Translations under genes and position numbers: made by a program
The notes under the pieces: generated by a model
Seen by the model: the letters and a program-made list of their open reading frames with translations, nothing else
Databases searched by the model: none
Told to the model about the DNA's origin: nothing
Source of the DNA: Thermohalobaculum sp038534135
GTDB taxonomy: Bacteria; Pseudomonadota; Alphaproteobacteria; Rhodobacterales; Rhodobacteraceae
Assembly (NCBI GenBank): GCA_038534135.1
Contig: JBCAXJ010000002.1
Coordinates: 98,265-162,264 of the forward strand
Direction of reading: 5' to 3'
Length of the DNA: 64,000 nucleotides
Shown: one piece after another, positions 17,870-26,503 of the stretch
Position numbering within the stretch: the first letter of the stretch is position 1
Layout of the letters: each line of letters opens with the position of its first letter

Positions 17870-19240
17870 ATGAGTCAGAACCCGCCGAACCTGCGCCCCG
17901 ACCTCGCGCCCGATCCGCTGATCCCCGCCTCGATGGGCGGTCCGCGCGTCGGCATGGTCTCGCTCGGCTGTCCGAAAGCGCTGGTCGACAGCGAACGCAT
18001 CCTGACGCGTCTGCGTGCGGAGGGGTATGCGATCTCACCGGATTACAAAGGCGCTGACGCGGTGATCGTGAACACCTGCGGGTTCCTCGACAGCGCCAAG
18101 GCCGAAAGCCTCGAGGCGATTGGCGAAGCCGTGGCTGAAAACGGCCGGGTGATCGTCACCGGCTGTCTGGGCGTCGAGGAAGACGCCATCCGTGCCGCGC
18201 ATCCGTCCGTCCTGGCCGTCACGGGCCCGCATCAATACGAACAGGTCCTGGATGCGGTCCATACCGCCGTGCCACCGGCACCAGATCCGAAGATCGACCT
18301 GATCCCGGCCTCGGGCGTGCGGTTGACGCCGCGCCACTACGCGTACCTGAAGATCTCCGAGGGCTGCAACCACGGCTGCCGTTTCTGCATCATCCCGCAG
18401 ATGCGCGGAAAGCTTGCCTCGCGCCCGGCACACGCGGTGGTGCGCGAAGCCGAGAAACTGGTGGACTCTGGCGTCCGCGAGCTGCTGGTGATCAGCCAGG
18501 ATACTTCGGCCTATGGGCTCGATCTGAAGCACGCCGAGAGCAACGGCTACCGTGCACACATCACCGATCTGGCGCGCGCGCTAGGTCAGACCGGGGCATG
18601 GGTCCGTCTGCACTATGTCTATCCCTATCCGCATGTCGATGACCTGATCCCGCTGATGGCCGAGGGGCTGGTGCTGCCCTATCTCGACATCCCGTTCCAG
18701 CACGCCGCACCGTCGGTCCTGAAGCGGATGCGCCGCCCCGCGAACGAGGCCAAGGTTCTGGGCCGACTGAAGTCTTGGCGCGAGATCTGTCCCGAGATCA
18801 CGATCCGCTCGACCTTCATCGTTGGCTTTCCCGGTGAAACGGAAGACGAGTTCCAGCACCTGCTCGACTGGATGGAAGACGCGCAGCTCGACCGGGTCGG
18901 GTGCTTCCAGTATGAGGACGTCCGCGGTGCCGCGGCCAACGATCTGCCGGACCACGTCCCGGAAGAGATCAAGCAGGACCGCTGGAACCGCTTCATGGAA
19001 ACGTCGCAACGGATATCCGAGGCCAAGCTGGCGGCCAAGGTCGGGCGCACCATTCAGGTGATCGTCGACGCGGTCGAGGACGACGGCGCCACCTGCCGGA
19101 CCCAGGGTGACGCGCCCGAGATCGACGGAAACCTGTTCATTGACGAGCGCTTCCGGCACCTCTCCCCCGGCGACATCGTCACCGTCGAAGTTGACGAGGC
19201 AGGCGCGTACGACCTGTGGGGGCGGCTGGTTCAGCCATAG
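17870..19240 (+). CDS. rimO: Ribosomal protein S12 methylthiotransferase
   Basis: A radical-SAM enzyme that adds a methylthio group to an aspartate of ribosomal protein S12. The 456-residue product shows the N-terminal UPF0004 domain (MVSLGCPKALVDSE; VNTCGFLDSAK), the radical-SAM CxxxCxxC motif (EGCNHGCRFC) and a C-terminal TRAM domain. The ATG at 17870 is chosen because family members start at this distance from SLGCPKA; the open frame upstream is not conserved in character. It stands alone. Confidence 0.95.
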   Translation: MSQNPPNLRPDLAPDPLIPASMGGPRVGMVSLGCPKALVDSERILTRLRAEGYAISPDYKGADAVIVNTCGFLDSAKAESLEAIGEAVAENGRVIVTGCLGVEEDAIRAAHPSVLAVTGPHQYEQVLDAVHTAVPPAPDPKIDLIPASGVRLTPRHYAYLKISEGCNHGCRFCIIPQMRGKLASRPAHAVVREAEKLVDSGVRELLVISQDTSAYGLDLKHAESNGYRAHITDLARALGQTGAWVRLHYVYPYPHVDDLIPLMAEGLVLPYLDIPFQHAAPSVLKRMRRPANEAKVLGRLKSWREICPEITIRSTFIVGFPGETEDEFQHLLDWMEDAQLDRVGCFQYEDVRGAAANDLPDHVPEEIKQDRWNRFMETSQRISEAKLAAKVGRTIQVIVDAVEDDGATCRTQGDAPEIDGNLFIDERFRHLSPGDIVTVEVDEAGAYDLWGRLVQP

Positions 19241-19273
19241 GTCCGCACATCGGTCGGGGCCAGCGCGCGGGGA

Positions 19274-19681
19274 TCAGTCCGATATCGTCGCGCCGTCCCG
19301 CGTGGTGATCGACCGCAGATAGGCCAGGATGAAATCCTGCACAGTGCGGTCGGTGATGCCGACGTGGCGCATCTTGGTGCCCGGCAGGAACCCGGCATTG
19401 TCCTCCATCCAGGCGCGCAACGCGGCCTCGGTCCAGACGATGCCCGATGCCTCCAGCGCGACCGAGTAATCGTAATCCGGGAAGGTTCCCGCGCCGCGCC
19501 CGATGACGTTCTCGAGCGGCGGACCATAGCTCGCCGCGTCGGCGTCCGGCGCGTGGCAGCGGCGGCATTCCTCCTTGTAGAGCATCTCGCCGGCGAGCAC
19601 CTTGGCCTTCTCGAACGTATCGGCATTGGCGTTCATGGCGGCAAGCAGGATCACGGCGGCTGAAAGGGACAGTGTTCGCAT
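19274..19681 (-). CDS. Periplasmic class I cytochrome c
   Basis: A 135-residue exported protein with a signal peptide (1-20, cut after ANA) and one heme site, CRRCH at 39-43. A Met in PGTKMRH is a likely distal ligand. It is a small electron carrier of the c550/c2 type. An FNR-type palindrome sits 56 bases before the start codon, so expression is probably raised at low oxygen. It might take electrons from a periplasmic dehydrogenase, but it is 11 kb from the quinoprotein and no direct link is visible. Confidence 0.88.
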   Translation of the reverse strand: MRTLSLSAAVILLAAMNANADTFEKAKVLAGEMLYKEECRRCHAPDADAASYGPPLENVIGRGAGTFPDYDYSVALEASGIVWTEAALRAWMEDNAGFLPGTKMRHVGITDRTVQDFILAYLRSITTRDGATISD

Positions 19682-19736
19682 CGGACTGGCTCCTCGTTTG
19701 CTCCCCGAACAAAAGGCGATGACGCGCCGCGCGTCC

Positions 19737-19750
19737 TTGATCGACGTCAA
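19737..19750. promoter_or_regulatory. FNR/FnrL-type binding site
   Basis: TTGATCGACGTCAA matches the FNR consensus TTGAT-N4-ATCAA except for one base. It is intergenic and correctly placed to regulate the cytochrome c gene (start at 19681). Confidence 0.65.
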
Positions 19751-19977
19751 TTTGCGGCAGATACGACTGGTCCCAGCGCAACCCGCGTGTTCGGATGGCA
19801 CGGCTTGGTCTCTCGTCGTTCTACCGGGAGAGTTCCAAGGTCGGTTGCGAGTCCTATGCAGACGATGTTCGGTGTCGTGCTGTTTCGTCCAGTCAGCAGA
19901 GATCAGACACAATTGCCCAACGCTCGACACATTTGTACTTTATCCGTGCGAACAGCTTATGATGGATAGGTCATCTC

Positions 19978-20265
19978 ATGCCGCGCCTATGGCAGGTCTC
20001 GTGGATCACTATCATCTTACTCGGCTTCTCCTGGCTGGGCGTTCGGACCATGCTCCACGGGGTGCCAAGTCCGGACGTAGGTGTCAGTCTCATCGATTTG
20101 TGCCTTCGGGTTGCACACATGGCCACCGCAGAATGGGGTAACACGATAACTGGTCTCGCTACGATCGGGATTGGTCTTGTTCTCGCATTGAGCTGCTTAA
20201 TCCCAAGCCTCCATGGAGAAGGAGGCTACCTCAGCGACACCTTTGATTCTGGTGACTGTGACTGA
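19978..20265 (+). CDS. Small hypothetical membrane protein
   Basis: A 95-residue protein with two hydrophobic segments (about 6-26 and 52-76) and an acidic C-terminal tail. No family recognised; support comes only from an intact frame and the membrane-protein composition. It may be an orphan acquired with the AT-richer DNA that follows. Confidence 0.4.
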   Translation: MPRLWQVSWITIILLGFSWLGVRTMLHGVPSPDVGVSLIDLCLRVAHMATAEWGNTITGLATIGIGLVLALSCLIPSLHGEGGYLSDTFDSGDCD

Positions 20266-20411
20266 GTTGCGGCGCTGGCCTATTTGTATCTCATAGCCTT
20301 TGCAACAGTGGCAAACGGCCGCTCTGTCCCCGACAGCGGACGTAAGACGTCCCTTTCTGTCAAAGGCTTTCAGGCAGCGATTGCTTCTAAACTGCACTGA
20401 CACTTTTAACA

Positions 20412-21140
20412 CTACGGGTTCCCAATCCACCAAGAGACAAACTGGACTCCGATGCCAGTCATCCAGGAGAGCATCGCCAAAATAAAGAACATCATTGGCA
20501 GTATAAGATCAATCACCAGTAACCGAAATCTCCAAACCGCGGCGCGCCTCGATCTCGTTACTCGGCCAATAAAGTAATCCATTGCTTGATTATTGCTTTT
20601 CCGTAAGACGTCAATCTGCGTGTTGTATTCCTCGATTATTGCGGTTTCCTTCCAGTTTTTTGAGTTTACGTCAGAACATCGCTGCCGGTTTTCCTCAACC
20701 ATCAGCCCAGGAAGATTTGCAAAATCCCTCACCGAAATTATCGTGGAAAAGCAGTCCTGCATTTTCGAAAAGCAGTCTTTCAAACGATTACCTGGAGCGT
20801 AGTTGCTACGAATCTTCTCAATAAGGTCAATCGTCGAAAGATTTTTTATCAAGTGATTTAAATTCTCTAACTCACGTTTCGTTAAACCAGCCGTCTTTTC
20901 CGGACCTGTCGCATTGCCCAGGTCGTCCAAAAAATAGAAGAAGAATACGACGGCAAAATAAATGGCTGAAAATCCCAATAACCAACGTTCAACGTTGTCT
21001 GGAAGTGTGACATTGACAAAAAGACCGCTCACGCTTTCTATGGTCACGTCAAACGACGTTACTGTCATCAGTGAAATCGATAAAACTAGAAGTGAGTTTC
21101 GTGACCGGTTCGTTGGCGCGCTCAAAGGGTCATATGCCAT
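20412..21140 (-). CDS. Hypothetical membrane protein, AT-rich
   Basis: A 242-residue protein with hydrophobic segments near 18-32, 52-70 and 207-238 enclosing a soluble helical part rich in Asn and Lys. No known domain. The codon use (many AAT, AAA and TTT codons) is unlike the flanking genes, which points to horizontal transfer. Confidence 0.6.
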   Translation of the reverse strand: MAYDPLSAPTNRSRNSLLVLSISLMTVTSFDVTIESVSGLFVNVTLPDNVERWLLGFSAIYFAVVFFFYFLDDLGNATGPEKTAGLTKRELENLNHLIKNLSTIDLIEKIRSNYAPGNRLKDCFSKMQDCFSTIISVRDFANLPGLMVEENRQRCSDVNSKNWKETAIIEEYNTQIDVLRKSNNQAMDYFIGRVTRSRRAAVWRFRLLVIDLILPMMFFILAMLSWMTGIGVQFVSWWIGNP

Positions 21141-21246
21141 ACTCTTGGTCCCCTTGTGTCGACGTCCGCTTCGAGCCCAACTTGACCGATGCTGCGCCGT
21201 GCACGAATGTCTGTTTGTGAAGAATTTGGCTCCTGAGACCGAACCG

Positions 21247-21801
21247 ATGAAGTTGCTAACACCAAGTATTGATCAAATTCCTGCATACGTGTCGGCACTT
21301 CGCCGAGGTTGGTCGCCAGACAACTTGCGTGCTGAAGCTGCACAAGAGCAGATTGAAACCATTTCGAAGGACTCAGCATCTTTCGTTTCAAATCTCGATG
21401 ACCCCACCGCAAAGGCCGGGCCTGTCACTCTGCCAGATGGCTCGAAAGTACCTCGCTTGCCAAGCATCCGCAGGTGGATTTGGGATAATGAGTTTTGCGG
21501 CCATATAGGTTTGCGATGGAAGCCGGGGACAGAGGAATTGCCCCCTACATGTTCTGGTCACGTCGGTTATGCTGTCGTGCCTTGGCGTAGAGGAGAAGGG
21601 CTGGCGTCTGCCGCGCTCGTTGCAATCCTACCGGAAGCGAAATCAGTTGGGTTGAAGTACATTGAAATTACAACCAGCCCTGACAATCAGGCGTCCGTGC
21701 GTGTCATCGAAAAGGCGGGTGGCAAGTTTGTTAGAAGCTATACCGCCGCCAAAACTCTTGGTGGACACGAAACTGTAGAGTTCAAAATTGCGCTGGCGTA
21801 G
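21247..21801 (+). CDS. GNAT-family N-acetyltransferase
   Basis: A 184-residue cytoplasmic acetyltransferase. The acetyl-CoA loop is in VGYAVVPWRRGEGLASAAL, followed by ITTSPDNQASVRVIEKAGG, the usual GNAT C-terminal signature. The start at 21247 gives a normal family length; the upstream frame overlaps the divergent gene. Composition is moderately AT-rich like its neighbour. Substrate unknown. Confidence 0.8.
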   Translation: MKLLTPSIDQIPAYVSALRRGWSPDNLRAEAAQEQIETISKDSASFVSNLDDPTAKAGPVTLPDGSKVPRLPSIRRWIWDNEFCGHIGLRWKPGTEELPPTCSGHVGYAVVPWRRGEGLASAALVAILPEAKSVGLKYIEITTSPDNQASVRVIEKAGGKFVRSYTAAKTLGGHETVEFKIALA

Positions 21802-21864
21802 CCAGCACGTTCGAGAACCCGACATTTGCCTTCAAAAATGGAAGGGCAGCAAAGTCCCGTGAGC

Positions 21865-22635
21865 CTAACTCGCCATGAAGCCGCCGTCGACGGCGAGCAC
21901 GTGTCCGACAACGAAGGACGCTGCGTCGGACGACAGCCAGACGACCGCGTCGGCGACCTCCTGCGGGTCTCCCATGCGCCGGATCGGCAGTCCTGCGGCG
22001 ACGGCCTTCATGTCCATGACCTTTGAGGAGAGCATCATATCCGTGACGACCCGGCCTGGAGCGACGACGTTGATCCTCACGCCTTGCTCGGCGGCCTCCA
22101 TAGCTGCGGATTTCGCCAGTGAGATGACCGCGGCCTTGGAGGCGGAGTAGATTGAGAACCCGGGGTTGGGGTTCTTCATGCCGCTGACGGAGGCGTTCAC
22201 CACGATAGCGCCGCCGCGGCCGGACATTGCCTGAATCTGCCGTCTCAGCGATAGGAAGACCGCCCGCACATTCGTGTCGAATACGCGCGCGTAAACATCC
22301 TCCGTCTGCTCGACCAGAGGGGCTTTGGACTCCTGATGACCGGCGTTGTTGAAGGCGATATCAAGGCGTCCGTAGCGATCGAGGATTTCGTCATGCAAGG
22401 CTTCGATCTGGGCTGGGTCCATCACGTCCGCCTGAACGAAAGCCGCATGTCCGCCTCGCGCTTGAATCTCAGCGACCGCCGCGTCGGCTTTGTCTTTGCG
22501 CCTGGCGGCTATGATCACCTGGGCGCCGCGCGCTGCAAGAGACCGGGACGTCGCCGCTCCGATCCCTGTCGCGCCGCCGGTGACGAGAGCGACCTTTCCG
22601 TCAAAGCTCCGATGAGGATCAGTAGGTTCGGTCAT
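21865..22635 (-). CDS. Short-chain dehydrogenase/reductase
   Basis: A 256-residue NAD(P)-dependent oxidoreductase of the classical SDR type: cofactor motif TGGATGIG near residue 20, NNAG, catalytic YSASK, and the C-terminal GHVLAVDGG. An Arg-rich stretch after the second strand (AARRKDKAD) suggests NADP. It is not clearly part of an operon. The substrate cannot be told. Confidence 0.9.
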   Translation of the reverse strand: MTEPTDPHRSFDGKVALVTGGATGIGAATSRSLAARGAQVIIAARRKDKADAAVAEIQARGGHAAFVQADVMDPAQIEALHDEILDRYGRLDIAFNNAGHQESKAPLVEQTEDVYARVFDTNVRAVFLSLRRQIQAMSGRGGAIVVNASVSGMKNPNPGFSIYSASKAAVISLAKSAAMEAAEQGVRINVVAPGRVVTDMMLSSKVMDMKAVAAGLPIRRMGDPQEVADAVVWLSSDAASFVVGHVLAVDGGFMAS

Positions 22636-22865
22636 GGTTGCGACGCTCGCTTGATTTGAGTTCGTCGCATCATGGAAGAACGCGAGAGGCCACTAAGCAA
22701 CTGGCGTCTCGACGCATGTCGCTCCGGCCGGTTCGAGCGATATGGCGTCGTACTGTCGATCATCGGCGGGAGAGTGGTTGCTGACACAATTGCCACGGCG
22801 AGTGGACGGTGAGGGTGCGGCAAGGAGCTGGTTCAGAGGACTGCAACGCAACACTTCAGATGCAG

Positions 22866-23124
22866 TTAAAGATTTGGATCGACGGCGCCCGGCGTTCTGT
22901 GTTGGCGCAGATTGGCCGGACCGTTCAGCGCCGCAAGTCTGCTTCGAACATACGCGATCATCTTGATGCCAAGCGCTGTGCCGAGGACGGCTCCAGCCTG
23001 TTCCCCCGCCAGATTGTAGGCGAGCAGCCCCAGCGCCACCGTCAGCAGCCCTGTCCCCCAGCAACGCGACCACCTGCGCCGTGAAGAGCAGACGGTAGGT
23101 GCGGTGGCCAAGGACTTCCAACAT
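22866..23124 (-). pseudogene. MFS transporter remnant with frameshift
   Basis: Frame one encodes MLEVLGHRTYRLLFTAQVV, a typical N-terminus of an MFS exporter; after a run of five C on the plus strand (23055-23059) the match continues in another frame with LLTVALGLLAYNLAGEQAG and stops resembling MFS after IKMIAYV (about 22945). So the gene has both a one-base frameshift and a 3' truncation. MFS exporters of this kind are often paired with CsoR/RcnR-type regulators, as here. Confidence 0.7.
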
Positions 23125-23132
23125 GAGCGGCC

Positions 23133-23393
23133 TCAGAGATAACGGGTGATCGCCTTCAATTCCTCGCGATCCGTTTCGGAGCCTTCAGTGTCCAGACAAT
23201 GATCCACGTGATCGTGAATCAGCGTCCGCTTTGCGTTCGCAACGGCCTTCTCGACCGCTTGTAGTTGCTGGGCAATGTCAAGACATGGCCTGCGCGCCTC
23301 GATCATCTCGATCACGGCCCGCAGATGTCCGTCAGCGCGCTTGAGGCGTGCAACCATTGCGGGATGGCTTGCGTGGATATGCGGCTTCGTCAT
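23133..23393 (-). CDS. CsoR/RcnR/InrS-family metal-responsive repressor
   Basis: An 86-residue all-helical repressor (DUF156). The metal-site residues Cys37, His62 and Cys66 have the spacing of CsoR (C-H-C); His23 and an N-terminal His5/His7/His10 cluster add possible ligands as in nickel sensors such as InrS. The neighbouring HupE/UreJ-type gene and His-rich protein favour nickel or cobalt over copper, by inference. It is divergent from the His-rich gene, with a CsoR/RcnR-type palindrome between them. Confidence 0.88.
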   Translation of the reverse strand: MTKPHIHASHPAMVARLKRADGHLRAVIEMIEARRPCLDIAQQLQAVEKAVANAKRTLIHDHVDHCLDTEGSETDREELKAITRYL

Positions 23394-23402
23394 ATACCAA
23401 AC

Positions 23403-23423
23403 CTATCCTCCCCAGGGGGATAG
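23403..23423. promoter_or_regulatory. Candidate CsoR/RcnR-type operator
   Basis: CTATCC and GGATAG arms enclose a C-run/G-run centre, the G/C-tract palindrome typical of this repressor family. It lies 10 bases from the repressor start and 51 bases from the divergent His-rich gene. Confidence 0.65.
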
Positions 23424-23473
23424 AACAAGATGGCGCCAGAGACGCGCCGATCCACACGGGCAGACGGGCAAAG

Positions 23474-23830
23474 ATGACCAGCAAGGTTCGGGCATTGGGA
23501 CGAAGTGCGCTTGCCGCACTACTCTGCCTGTCGATTGTCATCTGGTCTGTTGTCCCAGCCGTCATGCATACGCCGAAGGTCATCCAGACGATCCAGGATC
23601 ATCTGGAAGTGATTGCGGATCACGGACATTCGCATGGGTTCGAAGAAGACCTGGCGTGGGCGCTTCACGGACATAGCCATGATGTTGGCGATCATGACCA
23701 CAGCCAAGCCCTGTTGATTACTGCCAATAGCGCCGGGGAGCGCCTCAGCTATCGCGACCGATGGCGCACGCGTCTGTCGTCGCCGAAATCTACCCGCATC
23801 TTCCGCATCGAACGGCCTCCCATCGTCTGA
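23474..23830 (+). CDS. His-rich exported or membrane-anchored protein
   Basis: A 118-residue protein with an N-terminal hydrophobic segment (about 8-33) and a His cluster: HGHSHG and, 15 residues on, HGHSHD followed by DHDHS. This is a probable metal-binding protein facing the periplasm. It is the first gene of a plus-strand set (this gene, HupE-like, anchor protein) under the CsoR-type operator. The metal is inferred to be nickel or cobalt. Confidence 0.75.
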   Translation: MTSKVRALGRSALAALLCLSIVIWSVVPAVMHTPKVIQTIQDHLEVIADHGHSHGFEEDLAWALHGHSHDVGDHDHSQALLITANSAGERLSYRDRWRTRLSSPKSTRIFRIERPPIV

Positions 23831-23931
23831 TCGGCCCTCAAAGACCGTTCTAACATCAGATATGCGGAGACCAATCCAAGATCCCGATCCAACGGGCTAG
23901 GGGGCACTCGGCGATATGCCGGGCTGCTCTC

Positions 23932-24606
23932 ATGCCCCTCGTCCTTCTAACGGCCCTCGTGCTCAGCGCAGGCCAAGCTCTCGCCCATGCCGTCACCGCC
24001 GGTGACGCGGGCTACATTCAAGAAATCTGGGGCGTGAACCTCATCCCCTTCACCTATCTCGGCGCCAAGCACATGGTAACCGGATACGATCACATCCTGT
24101 TCCTGCTGGGCGTCGTCTTCTTTCTCTACAAGATGAAGGATGTCGCCATCTACGTCAGCCTGTTCGCCATCGGCCATTCGGTCACGATGCTGGCGGGCGT
24201 CTGGTTCGGGTGGGGTGTGAACGCCTACATCATCGACGCCATTATCGGCCTTAGCGTGGTCTACAAGGCACTCGACAACCTCGGGGCTTATCAACGGTGG
24301 TTCGGTTTCCAGCCCAACACCAAGGCAGCGACGCTGATCTTCGGGCTGTTCCACGGAACAGGTCTGGCGACCAAAATCCTCGACTACGACATCCCCGAGG
24401 AAGGACTGTTGCCCAACTTGCTCGCGTTTAACGTTGGCGTCGAGATAGGCCAAATCCTCGCGCTTGCCGTAATCCTGATCGTGATGGGGTACTGGCGGCG
24501 ATCACCGTCCTTCTTCCGCCAAGCCTACACCGCCAACGTCGTGATGATGTCCCTCGGTTTTATGCTGATGGGCTTTCAGATCACCGGCTACTTCGTGGCC
24601 GTTTAG
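23932..24606 (+). CDS. HupE/UreJ-family membrane protein
   Basis: A 224-residue inner-membrane protein with an N-terminal signal-like segment and about six further membrane helices. The motif GYDHILFLLGVVFFLY and the later GHSVTML and HGTGLATK are the conserved His-containing stretches of the HupE/UreJ family, whose members move or bind nickel/cobalt. The next gene starts 13 bases downstream, so the two are cotranscribed. Confidence 0.88.
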   Translation: MPLVLLTALVLSAGQALAHAVTAGDAGYIQEIWGVNLIPFTYLGAKHMVTGYDHILFLLGVVFFLYKMKDVAIYVSLFAIGHSVTMLAGVWFGWGVNAYIIDAIIGLSVVYKALDNLGAYQRWFGFQPNTKAATLIFGLFHGTGLATKILDYDIPEEGLLPNLLAFNVGVEIGQILALAVILIVMGYWRRSPSFFRQAYTANVVMMSLGFMLMGFQITGYFVAV

Positions 24607-24618
24607 AGGAGAACGCAA

Positions 24619-25233
24619 ATGTTCAACGCAGAAAAACCCAGCCTCGAAGAACTGCCCAGCTCGGCACAACTGATCCGCTCCACCGTCATCGCAGCGGTCG
24701 GCGCCGTGGTGATCCTGGTGACCGTAGTATTGCCCGCCGAGTATGGCGTGGACCCGACGGGCGTAGGCCGCGCCCTAGGGTTGGCCGAGATGGGCGAGAT
24801 CAAGCAGGAACTGCAACGAGAAGCCGAGGAGGACGCTCAACAACACAGTGCCATCACCGCGCCGAGCTTGGCCGACATCCTCTCGGAACTGTTTGTCTCG
24901 AAGGCGCACGCTGAAGAGGTATGGCGAGACACCGTAGTGTTCACGCTTGCCCCCGGCGCTTCCGCTGAGATCAAAATGGTCATGGCAGAAGGTGACGTCG
25001 CGGACTACGTGTGGACGGCAGAAGGAGGCCGGATCAACTTCGACCTCCACGCCCATGGCGGCGGTCAATCTGTGACCTATGACAAAGGCCGCGGTAAGAC
25101 AGAAGGAGATGGCAGCATCTCCGCGCCGTTTCCTGGCGAACACGGCTGGTTCTGGCGCAACCGTGACAAGCAGGACGTGACAATCACTCTTCAGGTGCGC
25201 GGCAGTTATTCGGAGATCAAGGAAACGTACTAA
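24619..25233 (+). CDS. Transmembrane anchor protein of the metal module
   Basis: A 204-residue protein with one membrane segment (about 21-42) and a periplasmic C-terminal domain (about 105-204) with HAHGGG and HGWFWRN stretches. Proteins of this type are commonly found after HupE-like genes in metal-responsive operons; the biochemical role is not known. A GAGGAG ribosome site is 7-8 bases before the ATG. Confidence 0.75.
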   Translation: MFNAEKPSLEELPSSAQLIRSTVIAAVGAVVILVTVVLPAEYGVDPTGVGRALGLAEMGEIKQELQREAEEDAQQHSAITAPSLADILSELFVSKAHAEEVWRDTVVFTLAPGASAEIKMVMAEGDVADYVWTAEGGRINFDLHAHGGGQSVTYDKGRGKTEGDGSISAPFPGEHGWFWRNRDKQDVTITLQVRGSYSEIKETY

Positions 25234-25487
25234 GCACTGGCTACGGCCGTTCGGTTCGACGTGCCGAACGGCGGCTTTCAGGGAAGAGTTGTGATGCCGA
25301 GCGTTTCACTCGGATGGCAGTTTCGTCCCGACAGCTGCCGTTTGGGCACACGCAGTGTAGAAGCTATCCCAACTCCGAAAACGTCTTACTCGCATGCTTC
25401 GAACCTTCATATCAGATGATGGTGCGGAGCCGCATGCGACCGCAAGCTTGATGTTGACCCGCCGAACCGGACGCGCATCTATCCACC

Positions 25488-25997
25488 ATGACATTGCGCG
25501 CGCCGACGACCTCCGATGCGTCCAGCATCGCCGCCATCTCCATCGAGGTGTGGATCGGCACCTATCTCAAGCGCGGCGTGAGCGCGTTCTTCGCCGATTA
25601 TGCATTGCAGGAGTTTACCCGGCCAAAGACAGAGCGGCTGATCTCCGACCCCAACGAGTTCATGCGCGTGTCCGAGAACGAGGACGGGATCGACGGCTTT
25701 GTCCGCGTATCGTCAGGCCGTGAAGCGCCGGTCGATGGGTGCTCGGACGTGGAGATCTCGACGCTCTACGTCCAGCCTCGGCATCACGGCAAGGGCATCG
25801 GGAAGCGTCTTCTGCATGCGGCGTTCGACCATTGCCGCGCCTTGGCCGTGCCGTCGGTCTGGCTGACCACCAATGCGCAGAACGACCCGGCGATCGCCTT
25901 CTACCGCGCTCAAGGCTTCGAACATGTCGGGGAGACCCACTTTCGCATCGAAGACGAGGGCTACCTGAACAACGTCTACCGCTACGATCTTCCGTGA
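25488..25997 (+). CDS. GNAT-family N-acetyltransferase
   Basis: A 169-residue acetyltransferase. Acetyl-CoA binding motif VQPRHHGKGIGKRLL (about 95-109), then NDPAIAFYRAQGFEHVGE, the usual C-terminal signature. It starts with LRAPTTSDASSIAAI as many GNATs do. A monocistronic gene with no clue to the substrate. Confidence 0.88.
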   Translation: MTLRAPTTSDASSIAAISIEVWIGTYLKRGVSAFFADYALQEFTRPKTERLISDPNEFMRVSENEDGIDGFVRVSSGREAPVDGCSDVEISTLYVQPRHHGKGIGKRLLHAAFDHCRALAVPSVWLTTNAQNDPAIAFYRAQGFEHVGETHFRIEDEGYLNNVYRYDLP

Positions 25998-26043
25998 AGA
26001 CACCGCTGGCGAGGTCCCGCAACGCTGTCCGACCTAGCGCGGT

Positions 26044-26436
26044 TCAGCCGCGTCGGATCTCGAAGTGCCACCAGTTCGGTGGTCCGTCACGATAGGAATG
26101 CGACACCGGGACAAGCTGCGCCGCGTCCGCGTTGTCAAAGCAGCCCAGCAGCAAGGCGACCACCGGGTCGTCATCCATCGCGCCCAATGTGCTGCCGCAG
26201 AGCGGGCAGAACGCCCGGCTGGAACAGTCCGATGACCGGTAAACCGCCGGTTCGCCGCCTGGCCCGGTCCACGTCACGGCCTGTCTGGGAAACTCGACCC
26301 AGACTGTCGTGAGCGCACCGCTATGGCGCTGGCACATCTTGCAAGAGCACGAATGTGGCCTCAGCGCAGGGGCCTTAGCCTCGAAGCGGATGGCACCGCA
26401 AAGGCACCCCCCTGTGTGAACGGCGTCACTCGGCAT
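26044..26436 (-). CDS. GFA / CENP-V zinc-domain protein
   Basis: A 130-residue protein with the zinc-ligand Cys sets of the glutathione-dependent formaldehyde-activating (GFA) family: CLCGAIRFE at the N-terminus, CSCKMCQRHSG, and FCPLCGS. The family name overstates function: most members have no proven formaldehyde activity. The isolated position gives no pathway. Confidence 0.88.
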   Translation of the reverse strand: MPSDAVHTGGCLCGAIRFEAKAPALRPHSCSCKMCQRHSGALTTVWVEFPRQAVTWTGPGGEPAVYRSSDCSSRAFCPLCGSTLGAMDDDPVVALLLGCFDNADAAQLVPVSHSYRDGPPNWWHFEIRRG

Positions 26437-26503
26437 TCAGGGCCTCAAGCCTTCGTTGCAATCCAGGCACTATGCGCCGGGCGGCAATCAGCCTGCAACT
26501 CTG

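Noticed and set aside
25306..25494. Minus-strand frame of 62 codons before the second GNAT gene
   Set aside because: No ribosome site, no recognisable composition, and it overlaps the GNAT start; treated as non-coding.
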